DNA from: Massilia mucilaginosa
GTDB lineage: Bacteria > Pseudomonadota > Gammaproteobacteria > Burkholderiales > Burkholderiaceae_D
Assembly (NCBI RefSeq): GCF_011682145.1
Contig: NZ_WHJH01000005.1
Location: 124,001-188,000, forward strand
Reading direction: 5' to 3'
DNA length: 64,000 nucleotides
Of the stretch, positions 53,610 to 63,309 are shown in pieces. The notes below the pieces were generated by a model. The model saw nothing but the letters and a program-made list of their open reading frames with translations, had not been told where the DNA came from and did no database searches. Within the stretch, counting starts at the first letter, position 1, and every line of letters begins with the position of its first letter. The position numbers and the translations under genes are program-made.

Positions 53610-54992
53610 ATGCTTCCACTTTCCAAGACCATCTTCAAAGCCTACGACATTCGCGGCGTCATCGGCAGCACGCTCGACGCCGGCATCGCGCACCAGATCG
53701 GCCGGGCCTTCGGGGCCGCCGCGCTGGCCAAGGGCGAGCGTACCGTCGTGATCGGCCGCGATGGCCGCCTGTCGGGCCCGGAACTGGCGGCAGCGCTGGC
53801 GCAAGGCTTGCAGGCCTCCGGCGTCGACGTGATCGACCTGGGCATCGTGGCCACACCGATGGTCTATTACGGCACCAATGTGCTGGGCGCGGCCTCGGGC
53901 ATCATGGTCACGGGCAGCCACAATCCGCCCAACTACAACGGTTTCAAAATGGTGCTGGCCGGCGAAGCGATTCACGGCGAAACGATCCAGGCGCTGTACC
54001 AGAGCATCGCCGCGCATGACGGCAGCGTTGCCGCCACACCGGGCGCCTACAGCACGCACGACATCCGCGCCGCCTACCTCGAACGCATCATCGGCGACGT
54101 CAAGCTGGCGCGCCCGATGAAGATCGCGGTCGACTGCGGCAACGGCGTGGCCGGCGCCTTTGCCGGCGACCTGTATCGCGGCATGGGCTGCGAAGTGATC
54201 GAATTGTTCTGCGAAGTCGACGGCACCTTCCCGAACCACCATCCCGACCCGGCCCACCCTGAAAACCTGCAGGACCTGATCCGCTGCCTGCAAGAGACCG
54301 ACGCCGAAATCGGCATCGCTTTCGACGGCGACGGCGACCGCCTGGGCGTGGTCACCAAGGATGGCCAGATCATTTATCCGGACCGCCAGATGATGCTGTT
54401 CGCGGCCGATGTCCTGTCGCGCAATCCGGGCGCCGAGATTTTGTACGACGTTAAATGCACGCGCCACCTGGCGCCGTGGATTGCCAAGCATGGCGGGCGT
54501 CCGCTGATGTGGAAGACCGGCCACTCGCTGGTCAAGGCCAAGCTGCGCGAAACCGGCTCCCCGCTGGGCGGCGAAATGAGCGGCCATATCTTCTTCAAGG
54601 ACCGCTGGTACGGTTTCGACGACGGCCTGTACTCCGGCGCGCGCCTGCTCGAACTGCTGACCAGGGAAAGCGATCCCTCGGCCATGATGAACGCGCTGCC
54701 GCAGTCCGACAGCACGCCCGAGCTGCATCTGCACCTGGCCGAAGGCGAAAACGTGGCACTGATCGAGCGCCTGCGCAATGAAGCCACCTTCCCGGGCTCC
54801 GAGCGCATCATCGACATCGACGGCCTGCGTGTCGAGTATCCGGACGGCTTTGGCCTGGCGCGTTCGTCCAACACCACGCCGGTGGTGGTGATGCGCTTCG
54901 AAGCCGAAACGCCGGAGGCGCTGCGCCGCATCCAGGGCGAGTTCCGGCGCGTGATCGTGGCCGCGCGCCCCGACGCCGAACTGCCGTTCTGA
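53610..54992 (+). CDS. Phosphomannomutase/phosphoglucomutase (AlgC/ManB type)
   Basis: Interconverts sugar 1- and 6-phosphates, giving mannose-1-P or glucose-1-P for LPS, rhamnose or exopolysaccharide. In the 460-residue alpha-D-phosphohexomutase, TGSHNPPNYNGFKM carries the phospho-serine, DGDGDRLGVV binds the metal and GGEMSGHIFF is the sugar-binding loop. The phosphate-binding RSSNTTPVVVMRF is at the C-terminus. ATG 53610. It is followed by waaC after 13 nt. Confidence 0.94.
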   Translation: MLPLSKTIFKAYDIRGVIGSTLDAGIAHQIGRAFGAAALAKGERTVVIGRDGRLSGPELAAALAQGLQASGVDVIDLGIVATPMVYYGTNVLGAASGIMVTGSHNPPNYNGFKMVLAGEAIHGETIQALYQSIAAHDGSVAATPGAYSTHDIRAAYLERIIGDVKLARPMKIAVDCGNGVAGAFAGDLYRGMGCEVIELFCEVDGTFPNHHPDPAHPENLQDLIRCLQETDAEIGIAFDGDGDRLGVVTKDGQIIYPDRQMMLFAADVLSRNPGAEILYDVKCTRHLAPWIAKHGGRPLMWKTGHSLVKAKLRETGSPLGGEMSGHIFFKDRWYGFDDGLYSGARLLELLTRESDPSAMMNALPQSDSTPELHLHLAEGENVALIERLRNEATFPGSERIIDIDGLRVEYPDGFGLARSSNTTPVVVMRFEAETPEALRRIQGEFRRVIVAARPDAELPF

Positions 54993-55005
54993 GCGCGAGC
55001 CCCGC

Positions 55006-55995
55006 TTGGCGCGCCTGAACATCCTGCTGGTGCGCGTGTCGTCCCTGGGCGACGTGCTGCACAACCTGCCGATGGTGGCCGACATCCTGCGCCACCATCC
55101 CGACGCCAACATCGACTGGGTGGTGGAGGAGGGCTATGTCAGCCTGGTGCGCCTGAATCCGCGCGTGCGCCGCATCATTCCGTTCGCCTTGCGGCGCTGG
55201 CGCAAGAGCCTGGGCAAGAAGGAAACCCGCGCCGAGATCCGCGGCTTTTTCAAGGCCGTGCGCGAACAAGAATACGACTATGTGTTCGATACCCAGGGCC
55301 TGCTCAAGACCGGCATCATCATGGGGGCCGCGCGCGTTACAAAGGGCGGGCGCAAGGTGGGCCTGGCCAACGGCAGCGAAGGCTCCGGCTACGAAGGCAT
55401 CTCGCGCATCTTCCACAACCAGAGCATCCCTACCGATCCACGCACGCATGCGGTGGCGCGCGGGCGCCTGGTGGCCGGCGCGGCGCTCGGCTACGCGCTC
55501 GATACCCAGCCCGACTTCGGCCTGCCGGGACCCGAGCACGCCAACCGCCCGGCATGGATGCCGGCCGAAGAGTACGCGGTGTTCTTCCACGGGACCGCGC
55601 GCAACGCCAAGAAATGGGCGCCGGAGAACTGGATCGCCACCGGGCGCGCGCTCGCGCCCATGCCGGTGCTGCTGGCCTGGGGTTCGCCGCTCGAGAAAGC
55701 CGAAGCCGACACGCTCGCCGCCAGCCTGCCGAATGCCACCGTGCTGCCCAAATTGTCGATGGATGAAGCGGTCGGCCTGGCGCGCAACGCGGCGCTGGTG
55801 ATCGGCGTCGACACCGGCCTGACCCACATCGCCGCCGCCTTCATGCGCCCGGTGATCGAAATTTATTGTGACTCGCCCAAGTGGAAGACCGAAGGCAACT
55901 GGTCGGACAGGATCGTCAACCTGGGCGACAAGGGCGCGCCGCCGGCGGTGGCCGAGGTCTTGGGCGCCGTCAAGCAGTTGCGGGGCATGGCCTGA
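55006..55995 (+). CDS. waaC: Lipopolysaccharide heptosyltransferase I
   Basis: Adds the first heptose to Kdo2-lipid A. In the 329-residue GT-B protein ILLVRVSSLGDVLHNLPMVAD is the GT9 family N-terminus, and GVDTGLTHIAAAFMRPVIEIY is the C-terminal acceptor/donor motif. The TTG at 55006 is the only start that leaves the N-terminal beta strand complete. It overlaps the waaA start by 1 nt. The heptose supply gene gmhB is also in the window (59608). Confidence 0.92.
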   Translation: MARLNILLVRVSSLGDVLHNLPMVADILRHHPDANIDWVVEEGYVSLVRLNPRVRRIIPFALRRWRKSLGKKETRAEIRGFFKAVREQEYDYVFDTQGLLKTGIIMGAARVTKGGRKVGLANGSEGSGYEGISRIFHNQSIPTDPRTHAVARGRLVAGAALGYALDTQPDFGLPGPEHANRPAWMPAEEYAVFFHGTARNAKKWAPENWIATGRALAPMPVLLAWGSPLEKAEADTLAASLPNATVLPKLSMDEAVGLARNAALVIGVDTGLTHIAAAFMRPVIEIYCDSPKWKTEGNWSDRIVNLGDKGAPPAVAEVLGAVKQLRGMA

Positions 55996-57257
55996 TGCGC
56001 ACCTTCTACAGCATGATGTGGTACCTGGCCTTGCCGCTGGTGCTGCTGCGCCTGTGGTGGCGCGGCATGAAGGAACCGGGCTACCGCCAGCACTGGCGCG
56101 AGCGGCTCGGCTTCTACCGCGAGCGCGTGCCGGGCTGGCACACGATCTGGGTGCACGCGGTGTCGGTCGGCGAAACGCGCGCCGCCGAACCGCTGATCGA
56201 CGCGCTGGTCGAGGCCTATCCCGACAGCCGCATCCTGCTCACCCACATGACGCCCACCGGGCGCGCCACCGGCCGCGCGCTGTTCGCCAAGCATGGCGAG
56301 CGCCTGATCCAGGCCTATCTTCCCTACGACACCGTGGCGATGGTGAACCGCTTCATCCGCCAGTTCACGCCGCGCATCTGCATCCTGATGGAGACCGAAG
56401 TCTGGCCCAACCTGATCGCGGCATGCGGCGAGCGCATACCGGTCGCGCTGGTCAACGCGCGCCTGTCGGAACGCTCGCTCAGGCGCGGCCAGCGCTTCGG
56501 CAAACTCATGACCGACGCCGGCCGCGGCATCGCCCTGGTGGCCGCCCAGACCGAGGCTGACGCGGCGCGCCTGCGTTCTTTCGGTGCGCCCAAGGTGGAT
56601 GTCACCGGCAGCATCAAGTTCGACGTGGTGGTGCCCGAGGCGGCCCTGGAAACCGGCGCCTGGCTGCGCGCGCGCGTCAAGGCGCGCCCGGTGCTGCTGT
56701 GCGCCAGCACGCGCGATGGCGAGGAGGCGCTGATCCTGGACGCCTTCCAGCGCATGGCGTGGACCCATGGCGCGCCGCTGTTGATGATCGTGCCGCGCCA
56801 CCCGCAGCGTTTCGACGACGTGGAAGCGCTGGTCAAGCAACGCGGCCTGTCGCTGCAGCGCCGCTCGGGCCTCGCGCAGCAGGGCGTCGATGCGGATATC
56901 CTGCTGGGCGATTCGATGGGCGAAATGTTCGCCTACTACGCCGCCTGCGACGTGGCGTTTGTCGGCGGCAGCCTGCTGCCGCTGGGCGGCCAGAATCTGA
57001 TCGAGCCATGCGCGCTGGGCAAACCGGTGCTGGTCGGTCCGCACACCTTCAATTTTGCGCTCGCCACCGAGGACGCCATCGCCGACGGCGGCGCGCTGCG
57101 GGTGCCGGATGCCGCCGCACTGCTGAGCGAAGCGGCGCGCCTGCTGGGCGACCCCGAGGCCCGCACCGCCATGGGCGCGCAGGCCGCCGCGTACGCGCAG
57201 CGCCATCGCGGCGCGACCGCGCGCACAGTTGGTTTATTGCGACGACTGATTTATTAG
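55995..57257 (+). CDS. waaA: 3-deoxy-D-manno-octulosonic acid (Kdo) transferase
   Basis: Adds Kdo to lipid IVA, essential for the LPS inner core. In the 420-residue GT30 protein, the N-terminal hydrophobic anchor (MMWYLALPLVLLRLWWRG) is followed by WVHAVSVGETRAAEPLI, ILMETEVWPNLI and the C-terminal FVGGSLLPLGGQNLIEPCALGKP. The start ATG 55995 shares one base with the waaC stop. The waaC-waaA pair forms one unit. Confidence 0.95.
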   Translation: MRTFYSMMWYLALPLVLLRLWWRGMKEPGYRQHWRERLGFYRERVPGWHTIWVHAVSVGETRAAEPLIDALVEAYPDSRILLTHMTPTGRATGRALFAKHGERLIQAYLPYDTVAMVNRFIRQFTPRICILMETEVWPNLIAACGERIPVALVNARLSERSLRRGQRFGKLMTDAGRGIALVAAQTEADAARLRSFGAPKVDVTGSIKFDVVVPEAALETGAWLRARVKARPVLLCASTRDGEEALILDAFQRMAWTHGAPLLMIVPRHPQRFDDVEALVKQRGLSLQRRSGLAQQGVDADILLGDSMGEMFAYYAACDVAFVGGSLLPLGGQNLIEPCALGKPVLVGPHTFNFALATEDAIADGGALRVPDAAALLSEAARLLGDPEARTAMGAQAAAYAQRHRGATARTVGLLRRLIY

Positions 57258-57302
57258 GCTTTGGTAACATGTGTCCACAATAAATAATAACTGGGGAAGC
57301 AC

Positions 57303-57860
57303 ATGTGGTTCAGTCATCCAAAGCAGGTGGGCAGCCGCAAGCCCGTCGCCGTGCTGGTTCAACGCCAGCGGCTCGATCCGGTCAACGCGATATCTGTCGA
57401 TGCGTCGCTGATGCCGCTGCCGACGCTCGGACCGGGGCTGGTGCCAGCCAGCGCGCCCGAGACGGTGCAGTTTTCGGTGCGCTATGCGCTGCCGGAATAC
57501 GTCAGTTTCATGTGGCAGCACGCCGGCTATATCATCCGCCGCCGCCGCATCGGCACTCTCGCTACGTTCTGGATGCAGACCAAAAGTACATCGTCAGCCG
57601 CGCTGCATTTCGTCGCGCAGGGACGCTCCCGCCATACCTATGAATTCACGATCGACACGCACGGCATCGTGCGCGCCAGCCGCAGCGGCGTGACCCTGGT
57701 GCCGTGGGGCGATGTATGTTCGATCCGGCGCTATTCGCGCGGCTTCATGATGGTGCTCAAACGCGGCACCTTGCCGATTCCGTTCCGCTGCCTGAGCCAC
57801 GCGCAGGGCGAGAGCATGGCGCGCTTCGGCGAATCGGTGCGGGCGCCGGCGCGGCTTTGA
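57303..57860 (+). CDS. YcxB-like protein without visible membrane segments
   Basis: A 185-residue protein whose C-terminal part (FTIDTHGIVRASRSGVTLVP ... RRYSRGFMMVLKRGTLPIPFRCL) matches the YcxB-like C-terminal module. In the usual YcxB protein two membrane helices precede it. Here the connecting stretch RRRIGTLATFWMQTKSTSSA is short and polar. So this copy seems to have lost the membrane part, or belongs to a related soluble subgroup. Function is unknown. ATG 57303 is preceded by GGGGAAG. Confidence 0.7.
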   Translation: MWFSHPKQVGSRKPVAVLVQRQRLDPVNAISVDASLMPLPTLGPGLVPASAPETVQFSVRYALPEYVSFMWQHAGYIIRRRRIGTLATFWMQTKSTSSAALHFVAQGRSRHTYEFTIDTHGIVRASRSGVTLVPWGDVCSIRRYSRGFMMVLKRGTLPIPFRCLSHAQGESMARFGESVRAPARL

Positions 57861-57887
57861 TGCCGCTCCAACCCGGCCGGCACGGGG

Positions 57888-58889
57888 TCAGGCGCTGAAC
57901 ACCACCGGCATCTCCTGCGAGCGCTGGCGCAGCGCCAGCCGGGCGCCGTCGTAGTCGGGATATACCGATTCCACCTTGGCCCAGAAGCGCGCGCTGTGGT
58001 TCATTTCCAGCAGGTGCGCCAGTTCATGCGCCACCACATAGTCGACCAGCGGCAGCGCGTAATGGACCAGGCGCCAGTTCAGGCGGATGCGCCCATCGAC
58101 CGTGCATGAACCCCAGCGCGTACCGGCCGACGAGAGCGTGAGCGACGCATGGCGCACCCCCAGTTTTTCCGCATACAGGTCGAGCCGCTCGGCGAACAGG
58201 CGCTTGGCTTCGGCCTGGAACCAGATTTTCACCCGCTCCTGCAACTGCCATTCGGCCAGCCCGGCCACCACGCCCACGGTCAGCACGCGCGCCCCGGCAT
58301 CGAACTCGCAGCGGCTGCGCGGCGCCTCGACCAGGCGCAGGGTGATGTTCGCGCCAAGGTAAGGCAGCTGGGCGCCGTCGACCCAGACTACGGGCGCGCG
58401 CTCCTGGCGCGTGGCGCGCCGTTCGCCGCGTTCGCGCAGCTTGGTGAGGATCCAGCGCTGCTTGGCGCGGATGGCGTTGTCGATGTCGGCCAGGGTGATG
58501 CGCCTGGGCGCCGTGACGCGCAGGCCCTGGTCGTCGATCATGAAGCCGATCGAACGCCGGGTCGAGCGGCGCAGTTCGAATTCGAGGCTATGGGGACCGA
58601 GCTGAATGCGCCGCAGCGGCGGCGCGTCCGGTGCGCGCACCGGCGTGGGGAAAACGACTTTGGGTGGCGCCGGCGGCGCCTTGAACAGCGGCTGCGGCGC
58701 GATGGACTGCTTCGCGGCCGGTTCGATCGCCGCAAAAAAATCCTGGGCAAACAGTTCGAGCTGGTCGCCGTCGAGTTTGGGCGAGGACTCGGTTTTTTGC
58801 GGCGCCGATGACTGGATCAGGGCGCCGACTCCGCTCAGCCAGCGCTGTAGACGTGGGGCGAAATGACGCGCATTTCTGATTCTATCCAA
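57888..58889 (-). CDS. YgjP/M48-like metal-dependent hydrolase
   Basis: A 333-residue zinc metallopeptidase-like protein. The active-site motif is VVAHELAHLLEMNHSARFW (HExxH), with LSSAGTRWGSCTVDGRIRLNW ahead of it, the DUF45/YgjP signature. The N-terminal ~110 residues are low-complexity and Pro-rich. TTG 58889 is chosen because AAGAGGT precedes it at good spacing; it overlaps the plsC end by 55 nt. An ATG at 59003 would overlap much more. The physiological substrate is unknown. Confidence 0.8.
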   Translation of the reverse strand: MDRIRNARHFAPRLQRWLSGVGALIQSSAPQKTESSPKLDGDQLELFAQDFFAAIEPAAKQSIAPQPLFKAPPAPPKVVFPTPVRAPDAPPLRRIQLGPHSLEFELRRSTRRSIGFMIDDQGLRVTAPRRITLADIDNAIRAKQRWILTKLRERGERRATRQERAPVVWVDGAQLPYLGANITLRLVEAPRSRCEFDAGARVLTVGVVAGLAEWQLQERVKIWFQAEAKRLFAERLDLYAEKLGVRHASLTLSSAGTRWGSCTVDGRIRLNWRLVHYALPLVDYVVAHELAHLLEMNHSARFWAKVESVYPDYDGARLALRQRSQEMPVVFSA

Positions 58890-59575
58890 TTTTCTACCTC
58901 TTGCATCAAGCTGTCGGGAGTGTGACCATCGGGAGAAATCGGTTTGCCGACCGAGACCGTGATCACACCGGGGCGTTTCAGAAAAGAGTTCTTGGGCCAG
59001 CATTCACCTGAATTATGCGCGATCGGCACCACCACCGCATTGGTTTCAATCGCCAGGCGCGTACCGCCGCTTTTGTATTTACCTTTTTGTCCCACCGGGA
59101 TGCGGGTCCCTTCGGGGAACATGATAATCCATTGGCCGGTGGCCAGGCGGCGTTTGCCATGCGCGACAACGTGCTTGAAGGCGTTCTTGCCCTGTTTGCG
59201 GTCGATCGGAATCATGCGCAGCAGCGCCATGGCCCAGCCGAAGAAGGGGATATACAAAATCTCCTTCTTGAAGACGAACACCAGGGGGCGGGTCAGGTTC
59301 GGCAGCAGGAAAATCGTCTCCCACGCCGACTGGTGTTTCGACAGCACGATGGCCGGCGCGTCGGGCAGGTTTTCATAGCCCTTGAATTCGTAGCGGATGC
59401 CGCAAATGACTTTGGCGCACCAGATCACGAAGACGTTCCAGCGCGAGGTGACCCAGAAGCGCTGGTTGTACGGCAGCGGCGCGGCCAGGAAGCACACGCA
59501 GGCCCATACAATGGTGGCCACCACCATGATCACGGTAAACAGCAGGGAACGCAGGAACAGAATGGTATGACGCAA
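58835..59575 (-). CDS. plsC: 1-acyl-sn-glycerol-3-phosphate acyltransferase
   Basis: Makes phosphatidic acid from lysophosphatidic acid. The 246-residue protein has an N-terminal membrane segment (ILFLRSLLFTVIMVVATIVW), the acyltransferase motif SKHQSAWETIFL (HX4E in place of HX4D, as common in this subgroup) and FPEGTRIPVGQKGKYKSGG. TTG 59575 has GGAGAC upstream. It lies 32 nt after gmhB in the minus-strand order glyQ-glyS-gmhB-plsC-ygjP. Confidence 0.92.
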   Translation of the reverse strand: MRHTILFLRSLLFTVIMVVATIVWACVCFLAAPLPYNQRFWVTSRWNVFVIWCAKVICGIRYEFKGYENLPDAPAIVLSKHQSAWETIFLLPNLTRPLVFVFKKEILYIPFFGWAMALLRMIPIDRKQGKNAFKHVVAHGKRRLATGQWIIMFPEGTRIPVGQKGKYKSGGTRLAIETNAVVVPIAHNSGECWPKNSFLKRPGVITVSVGKPISPDGHTPDSLMQEVENWIESEMRVISPHVYSAG

Positions 59576-59607
59576 AGAAGTCTCCGGGGATGCGTGAGGG
59601 GGTGGTG

Positions 59608-60177
59608 TCAGCTTGCGCTGGCGGGGGCGGCGGCTGCGGCATTGACCTTGAGCAGCGCGCTGACCATGGCCGCCAGGTCGGGGAAGACCTGGGTGCCGGG
59701 CGGCAGGCCGCCGGTTTCGCGGGTCTTTTCGCCCTTGCCGGTCAGGACCAGGTAGGGCGTGCAGCCGCTGATGAAGCCCGCCTGCAGATCGCGCAGCGAG
59801 TCGCCCACGGTCGGTACGCCTTTCAGGCTGACCTTGAAACGCTTGGAGATCTCGTCGAACATGCCCGATTTGGGCTTGCGGCAGTCGCAGTTGTCGATGG
59901 CCGCGTGCGGGCAGAAGAAGATGGCGTCGATGGCCGCGCCGACCTGCTGCGCGCTGGCGTGCATCTTCTGGTGGATGGCATTGAGAATCGCCATGTCGAA
60001 CAGTTCGCGCGCAATGCCAGACTGGTTCGACGCGATGACCACCCGATAACCCGCCTGGTTCAGGCGGGCGATCGCTTCGAGCGAGCCGGGGATCGGAATC
60101 CATTCGGCCGGCGACTTGATGAAGGCCGGCGAATCGTGGTTGATGACGCCGTCTCGGTCGAGGATGATCATCTTCAT
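59608..60177 (-). CDS. gmhB: D-glycero-beta-D-manno-heptose-1,7-bisphosphate 7-phosphatase
   Basis: HAD-family phosphatase in ADP-heptose synthesis for LPS core. The 189-residue protein has the nucleophile motif IILDRDGVIN, VIASNQSGIAR and a Cys-rich zinc loop (FCPHAAIDNCDCRKPKSGM) typical of GmhB. VGDSLRDLQAG is HAD motif IV. Its place next to plsC and glyS is a standard betaproteobacterial order. It supplies heptose for WaaC. Confidence 0.93.
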   Translation of the reverse strand: MKMIILDRDGVINHDSPAFIKSPAEWIPIPGSLEAIARLNQAGYRVVIASNQSGIARELFDMAILNAIHQKMHASAQQVGAAIDAIFFCPHAAIDNCDCRKPKSGMFDEISKRFKVSLKGVPTVGDSLRDLQAGFISGCTPYLVLTGKGEKTRETGGLPPGTQVFPDLAAMVSALLKVNAAAAAPASAS

Positions 60178-60188
60178 GCCGGTCTCTC

Positions 60189-62279
60189 CTAGGCCGCCAG
60201 CTTCGAAATGTCGGCGACGCGGTTCATCATGCCGTGCAGGACCGACAGCAGCGCCAGGCGGTTGTTGCGCAGCGCCAGGTCTTCGTCCATCACCATCACG
60301 TCGTCGAAGAACTTGGCGACGTCGTCGCGCAGCTGGGCCAGTGTCTTGAGCGTGCCGGCGAAATCGCGCGCCGCAAAGGCCGCGTCGATTTCAGGGCGCA
60401 CGCGCGTAATGGCCGCGAACAGGGTGCGTTCGGCGTCTTCCTTGAGCAGCGCTTCGGAAGGCGCTTCCGACACGGCGCCGTTTTTCTTGAGGATGTTGGT
60501 GATGCGCTTGTTCGCTTCGGCCAGGGTGACGCTTTCCGGCAGGGCGGCAAAGGCTTGCACCGCTTCCAGGCGTTCGACGATGTCGTGCAGGCGGTCCACG
60601 TGCGAGGTGAGCACCGCTTCGACTTCGTTGGCCGAGAAGCCGCGTTCGCGCAGCACGCCGCGCAGGCGGTCGAACATGAAGGCGCGCACGTCGAGCACCG
60701 GATCGGTGAAGCCGGCGATGCCCTCGAAGCGCGCGTTGGCAAAACCGAGCAACTGGATGATCGACACGTCCATGCGCTTTTCGACCAGCATGCGCAGCAC
60801 GCCCAGCGCGTGGCGGCGCAGCGCGAACGGATCTTTTTCGCCGGTTGGCTGCAGGCCGATGCCCCAGATGCCGACCAGTGTTTCGAGCTTGTCCGCCAGG
60901 GCCACGGCGGTGCCGGTGTCGGTCGATGGCAGGGTGTCGCCGGCAAAGCGCGGCTGATAGTGCTCGGTCGCGGTCAGCGCCACTTCTTCCGGCTCGCCGT
61001 CGTGGCGTGCGTAGTAGGTGCCCATGATGCCTTGCAGCTCGGGGAACTCGCCCACCATGTCGGTCAGCAGGTCGGCCTTGGACAGTTGCGCGCCGCGCGC
61101 GGCCAGTTGTTCGTTGTAGCCCATGGTGTGGGCGATGTCGGTGGCGATGGCCACCACGCGCTGCGAGCGCGCGGCCTGGGTGCCCAGCTTGTTGTGGTAG
61201 ACCACATTGGCCAGCAGCGGCAGGCGCGATTCCAGCGTCTTCTTCTTGTCCTGCTCGAAGAAGAACTTGGCGTCGGACAGGCGCGGACGCACCACGCGCT
61301 CGTTGCCGCCGATGATGTGCCGCGGGTCGTCGGTTGCGATGTTCGACACGATCAGGAAGCGCGAACGCAGCTTGCCGCCGGCATCGGTCAGCGCAAAGTA
61401 CTTCTGGTTGGTCTGCATGGTGAGGATCAGGCATTCCTGCGGCACGGCCAGGAATTCTTCCTCGAAGCGGCATTCGTACACCACCGGCCACTCGACCAGC
61501 GCCGAGACTTCATCGAGCAGCGACTCGGGCATCAGCACCTGGTCGGCGCCCGCCGCTTGCAGCAGGGCGCTGCGGATTTTTTCCTTGCGCGCCTCGATGT
61601 TGGCGATCACCTTGCCGCCCTCTTCGAGCGTGGCCGCGTACTGGTCCGCATGCGCAATCGTCAGGGCCGCGCCATCGGTCAGGAAGCGGTGACCGAGCGT
61701 TTGATTGCCGGCGGCCAGGCCCAGCAGGGTCAACGGCACGACGGCGTCGCCATGCAGCGCAACGAGCTTGTGGGCGGGACGAACGAACTGCACGGTGCTG
61801 CCATCCGGACGCTGGTAGCTCATGAGCTTTGGAATCGGCAGGCGGGCGCAAGATTCTTCGAGCGCGGCCTGCAGGCCGGTTTGCAGCGCGCTGCCAGCCA
61901 CGCTACGGGTGTAGAACAGGCTTTCGGCCTTGCCGTCGACGGCGCGTTCCAGAGTACTGATATCGAGGTCCGGCACGCCCAGGGCGGCCAGCTTCTTGGC
62001 CAGCGGCGCGGTACCCTTGCCGTCGGCGTCCAGCGCGACGCTGACCGGCAGGACTTTTTCGCGCACCGATTTATCGGGCGAGACGGCGCGCACGCCGCTG
62101 ATCGAGACGGCCAGGCGGCGCGGCGAGGCGTAGGCGGTGGCGACGCTGTCGTCGGACAGGAAGTCGCGCGATTTCAAGCCATTGTTGATGCCGGCGGCGA
62201 AAGCGGCGCCCAGTTTGGCCAGCGCTTTCGGCGGCAGTTCTTCGGTCAGCAGTTCGACGAGGAGAGTTTGAGTCATCAT
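60189..62279 (-). CDS. glyS: Glycine--tRNA ligase beta subunit
   Basis: Larger subunit of the alpha2-beta2 glycyl-tRNA synthetase. In the 696-residue protein the N-terminus [16 protein letters not shown] and the HD-like core are typical of GlyS, and the C-terminal anticodon-binding DALR-type helical region ([24 protein letters not shown]) is present. It follows glyQ by 14 nt. Lengths of GlyS proteins are 680-720, so it is full-length. Confidence 0.96.
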   Translation of the reverse strand: MMTQTLLVELLTEELPPKALAKLGAAFAAGINNGLKSRDFLSDDSVATAYASPRRLAVSISGVRAVSPDKSVREKVLPVSVALDADGKGTAPLAKKLAALGVPDLDISTLERAVDGKAESLFYTRSVAGSALQTGLQAALEESCARLPIPKLMSYQRPDGSTVQFVRPAHKLVALHGDAVVPLTLLGLAAGNQTLGHRFLTDGAALTIAHADQYAATLEEGGKVIANIEARKEKIRSALLQAAGADQVLMPESLLDEVSALVEWPVVYECRFEEEFLAVPQECLILTMQTNQKYFALTDAGGKLRSRFLIVSNIATDDPRHIIGGNERVVRPRLSDAKFFFEQDKKKTLESRLPLLANVVYHNKLGTQAARSQRVVAIATDIAHTMGYNEQLAARGAQLSKADLLTDMVGEFPELQGIMGTYYARHDGEPEEVALTATEHYQPRFAGDTLPSTDTGTAVALADKLETLVGIWGIGLQPTGEKDPFALRRHALGVLRMLVEKRMDVSIIQLLGFANARFEGIAGFTDPVLDVRAFMFDRLRGVLRERGFSANEVEAVLTSHVDRLHDIVERLEAVQAFAALPESVTLAEANKRITNILKKNGAVSEAPSEALLKEDAERTLFAAITRVRPEIDAAFAARDFAGTLKTLAQLRDDVAKFFDDVMVMDEDLALRNNRLALLSVLHGMMNRVADISKLAA

Positions 62280-62293
62280 TCTGTTTTTATCTT

Positions 62294-63205
62294 TCAGGCG
62301 GCGAGCGGCGCTTTGGGAGCCATCGGGAATCCCAGCTTTTCGCGCGAGTCGTAATAGGCTTGTGCGACCAGGCGCGACAGCGTGCGCACGCGCCCGATGT
62401 AGGCGGCGCGTTCGGTGACCGAAATGGCGCCACGGGCGTCGAGCATGTTGAAGCTGTGCGAGGCCTTCATGATCTGCTCGTAGGCCGGCAGGGTCAGTTC
62501 GAGTTCGATCAGGCGCTTGGCTTCCGATTCGTGGTTGGCGAACTGGGTGAACAGCAGGTCGGTGTTGGCGTGCTCGAAGTTATAGGTCGATTGCTCGACC
62601 TCGTTCTGATGGAACACGTCGCCGTAGCTGAGCGACTTTTTGACACCGTTCTCTTCCCACTCGGTCCAGACCAGGTCGTAGACGTTTTCGACGCCCTGCA
62701 GGTACATGGCCAGGCGTTCGATGCCGTAGGTGATTTCGCCGAGTACCGGTTTGCAGTCGAGGCCGCCAACTTGCTGGAAATAGGTGAATTGCGTCACTTC
62801 CATGCCGTTCAGCCACACTTCCCAGCCGAGGCCCCAGGCGCCCAATGTCGGGCTTTCCCAGTCGTCTTCGACGAAGCGCACATCGTTCTTTTGCAGGTCG
62901 AGGCCGAGCGCCTTGAGCGAGCCCAGGTACAGGTCGAGGATGTTTTCCGGCGCCGGTTTCAAGACCACCTGATACTGATAGTAGTGCTGCATGCGGTTCG
63001 GGTTTTCGCCGTAACGGCCATCTTTCGGGCGGCGCGACGGCTGCACGTAGGCGGCACGCCAGGGTTCCGGTCCGATTGCGCGCAGGAAGGTGCCTGTGTG
63101 AAAGGTGCCCGCGCCGACTTCCATATCGTATGGCTGGAGCAAGGCGCAGCCCTGCTTGTCCCAGTAGGTTTGCAAGGTCAGGATAATTTGTTGAAATGTG
63201 AGCAT
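62294..63205 (-). CDS. glyQ: Glycine--tRNA ligase alpha subunit
   Basis: Catalytic alpha subunit of glycyl-tRNA synthetase. I chose ATG 63205 ([19 protein letters not shown]), the conserved GlyQ start, giving 303 residues; the open frame reaches 19 codons further. [19 protein letters not shown] and [19 protein letters not shown] are signature segments. The C-terminus ends in polar residues. Both glyQ and glyS are read in the same minus-strand operon. Confidence 0.97.
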   Translation of the reverse strand: MLTFQQIILTLQTYWDKQGCALLQPYDMEVGAGTFHTGTFLRAIGPEPWRAAYVQPSRRPKDGRYGENPNRMQHYYQYQVVLKPAPENILDLYLGSLKALGLDLQKNDVRFVEDDWESPTLGAWGLGWEVWLNGMEVTQFTYFQQVGGLDCKPVLGEITYGIERLAMYLQGVENVYDLVWTEWEENGVKKSLSYGDVFHQNEVEQSTYNFEHANTDLLFTQFANHESEAKRLIELELTLPAYEQIMKASHSFNMLDARGAISVTERAAYIGRVRTLSRLVAQAYYDSREKLGFPMAPKAPLAA

Positions 63206-63309
63206 CTTGGTGGCTGTCGCGCGGCTGACGGCGCGAACGAATGAGTTTGCTAAAACGACCAATTTTAGCGGGTTTTAGCGGGACGCTGGGGGGCAAGTGA
63301 TTGACAACG

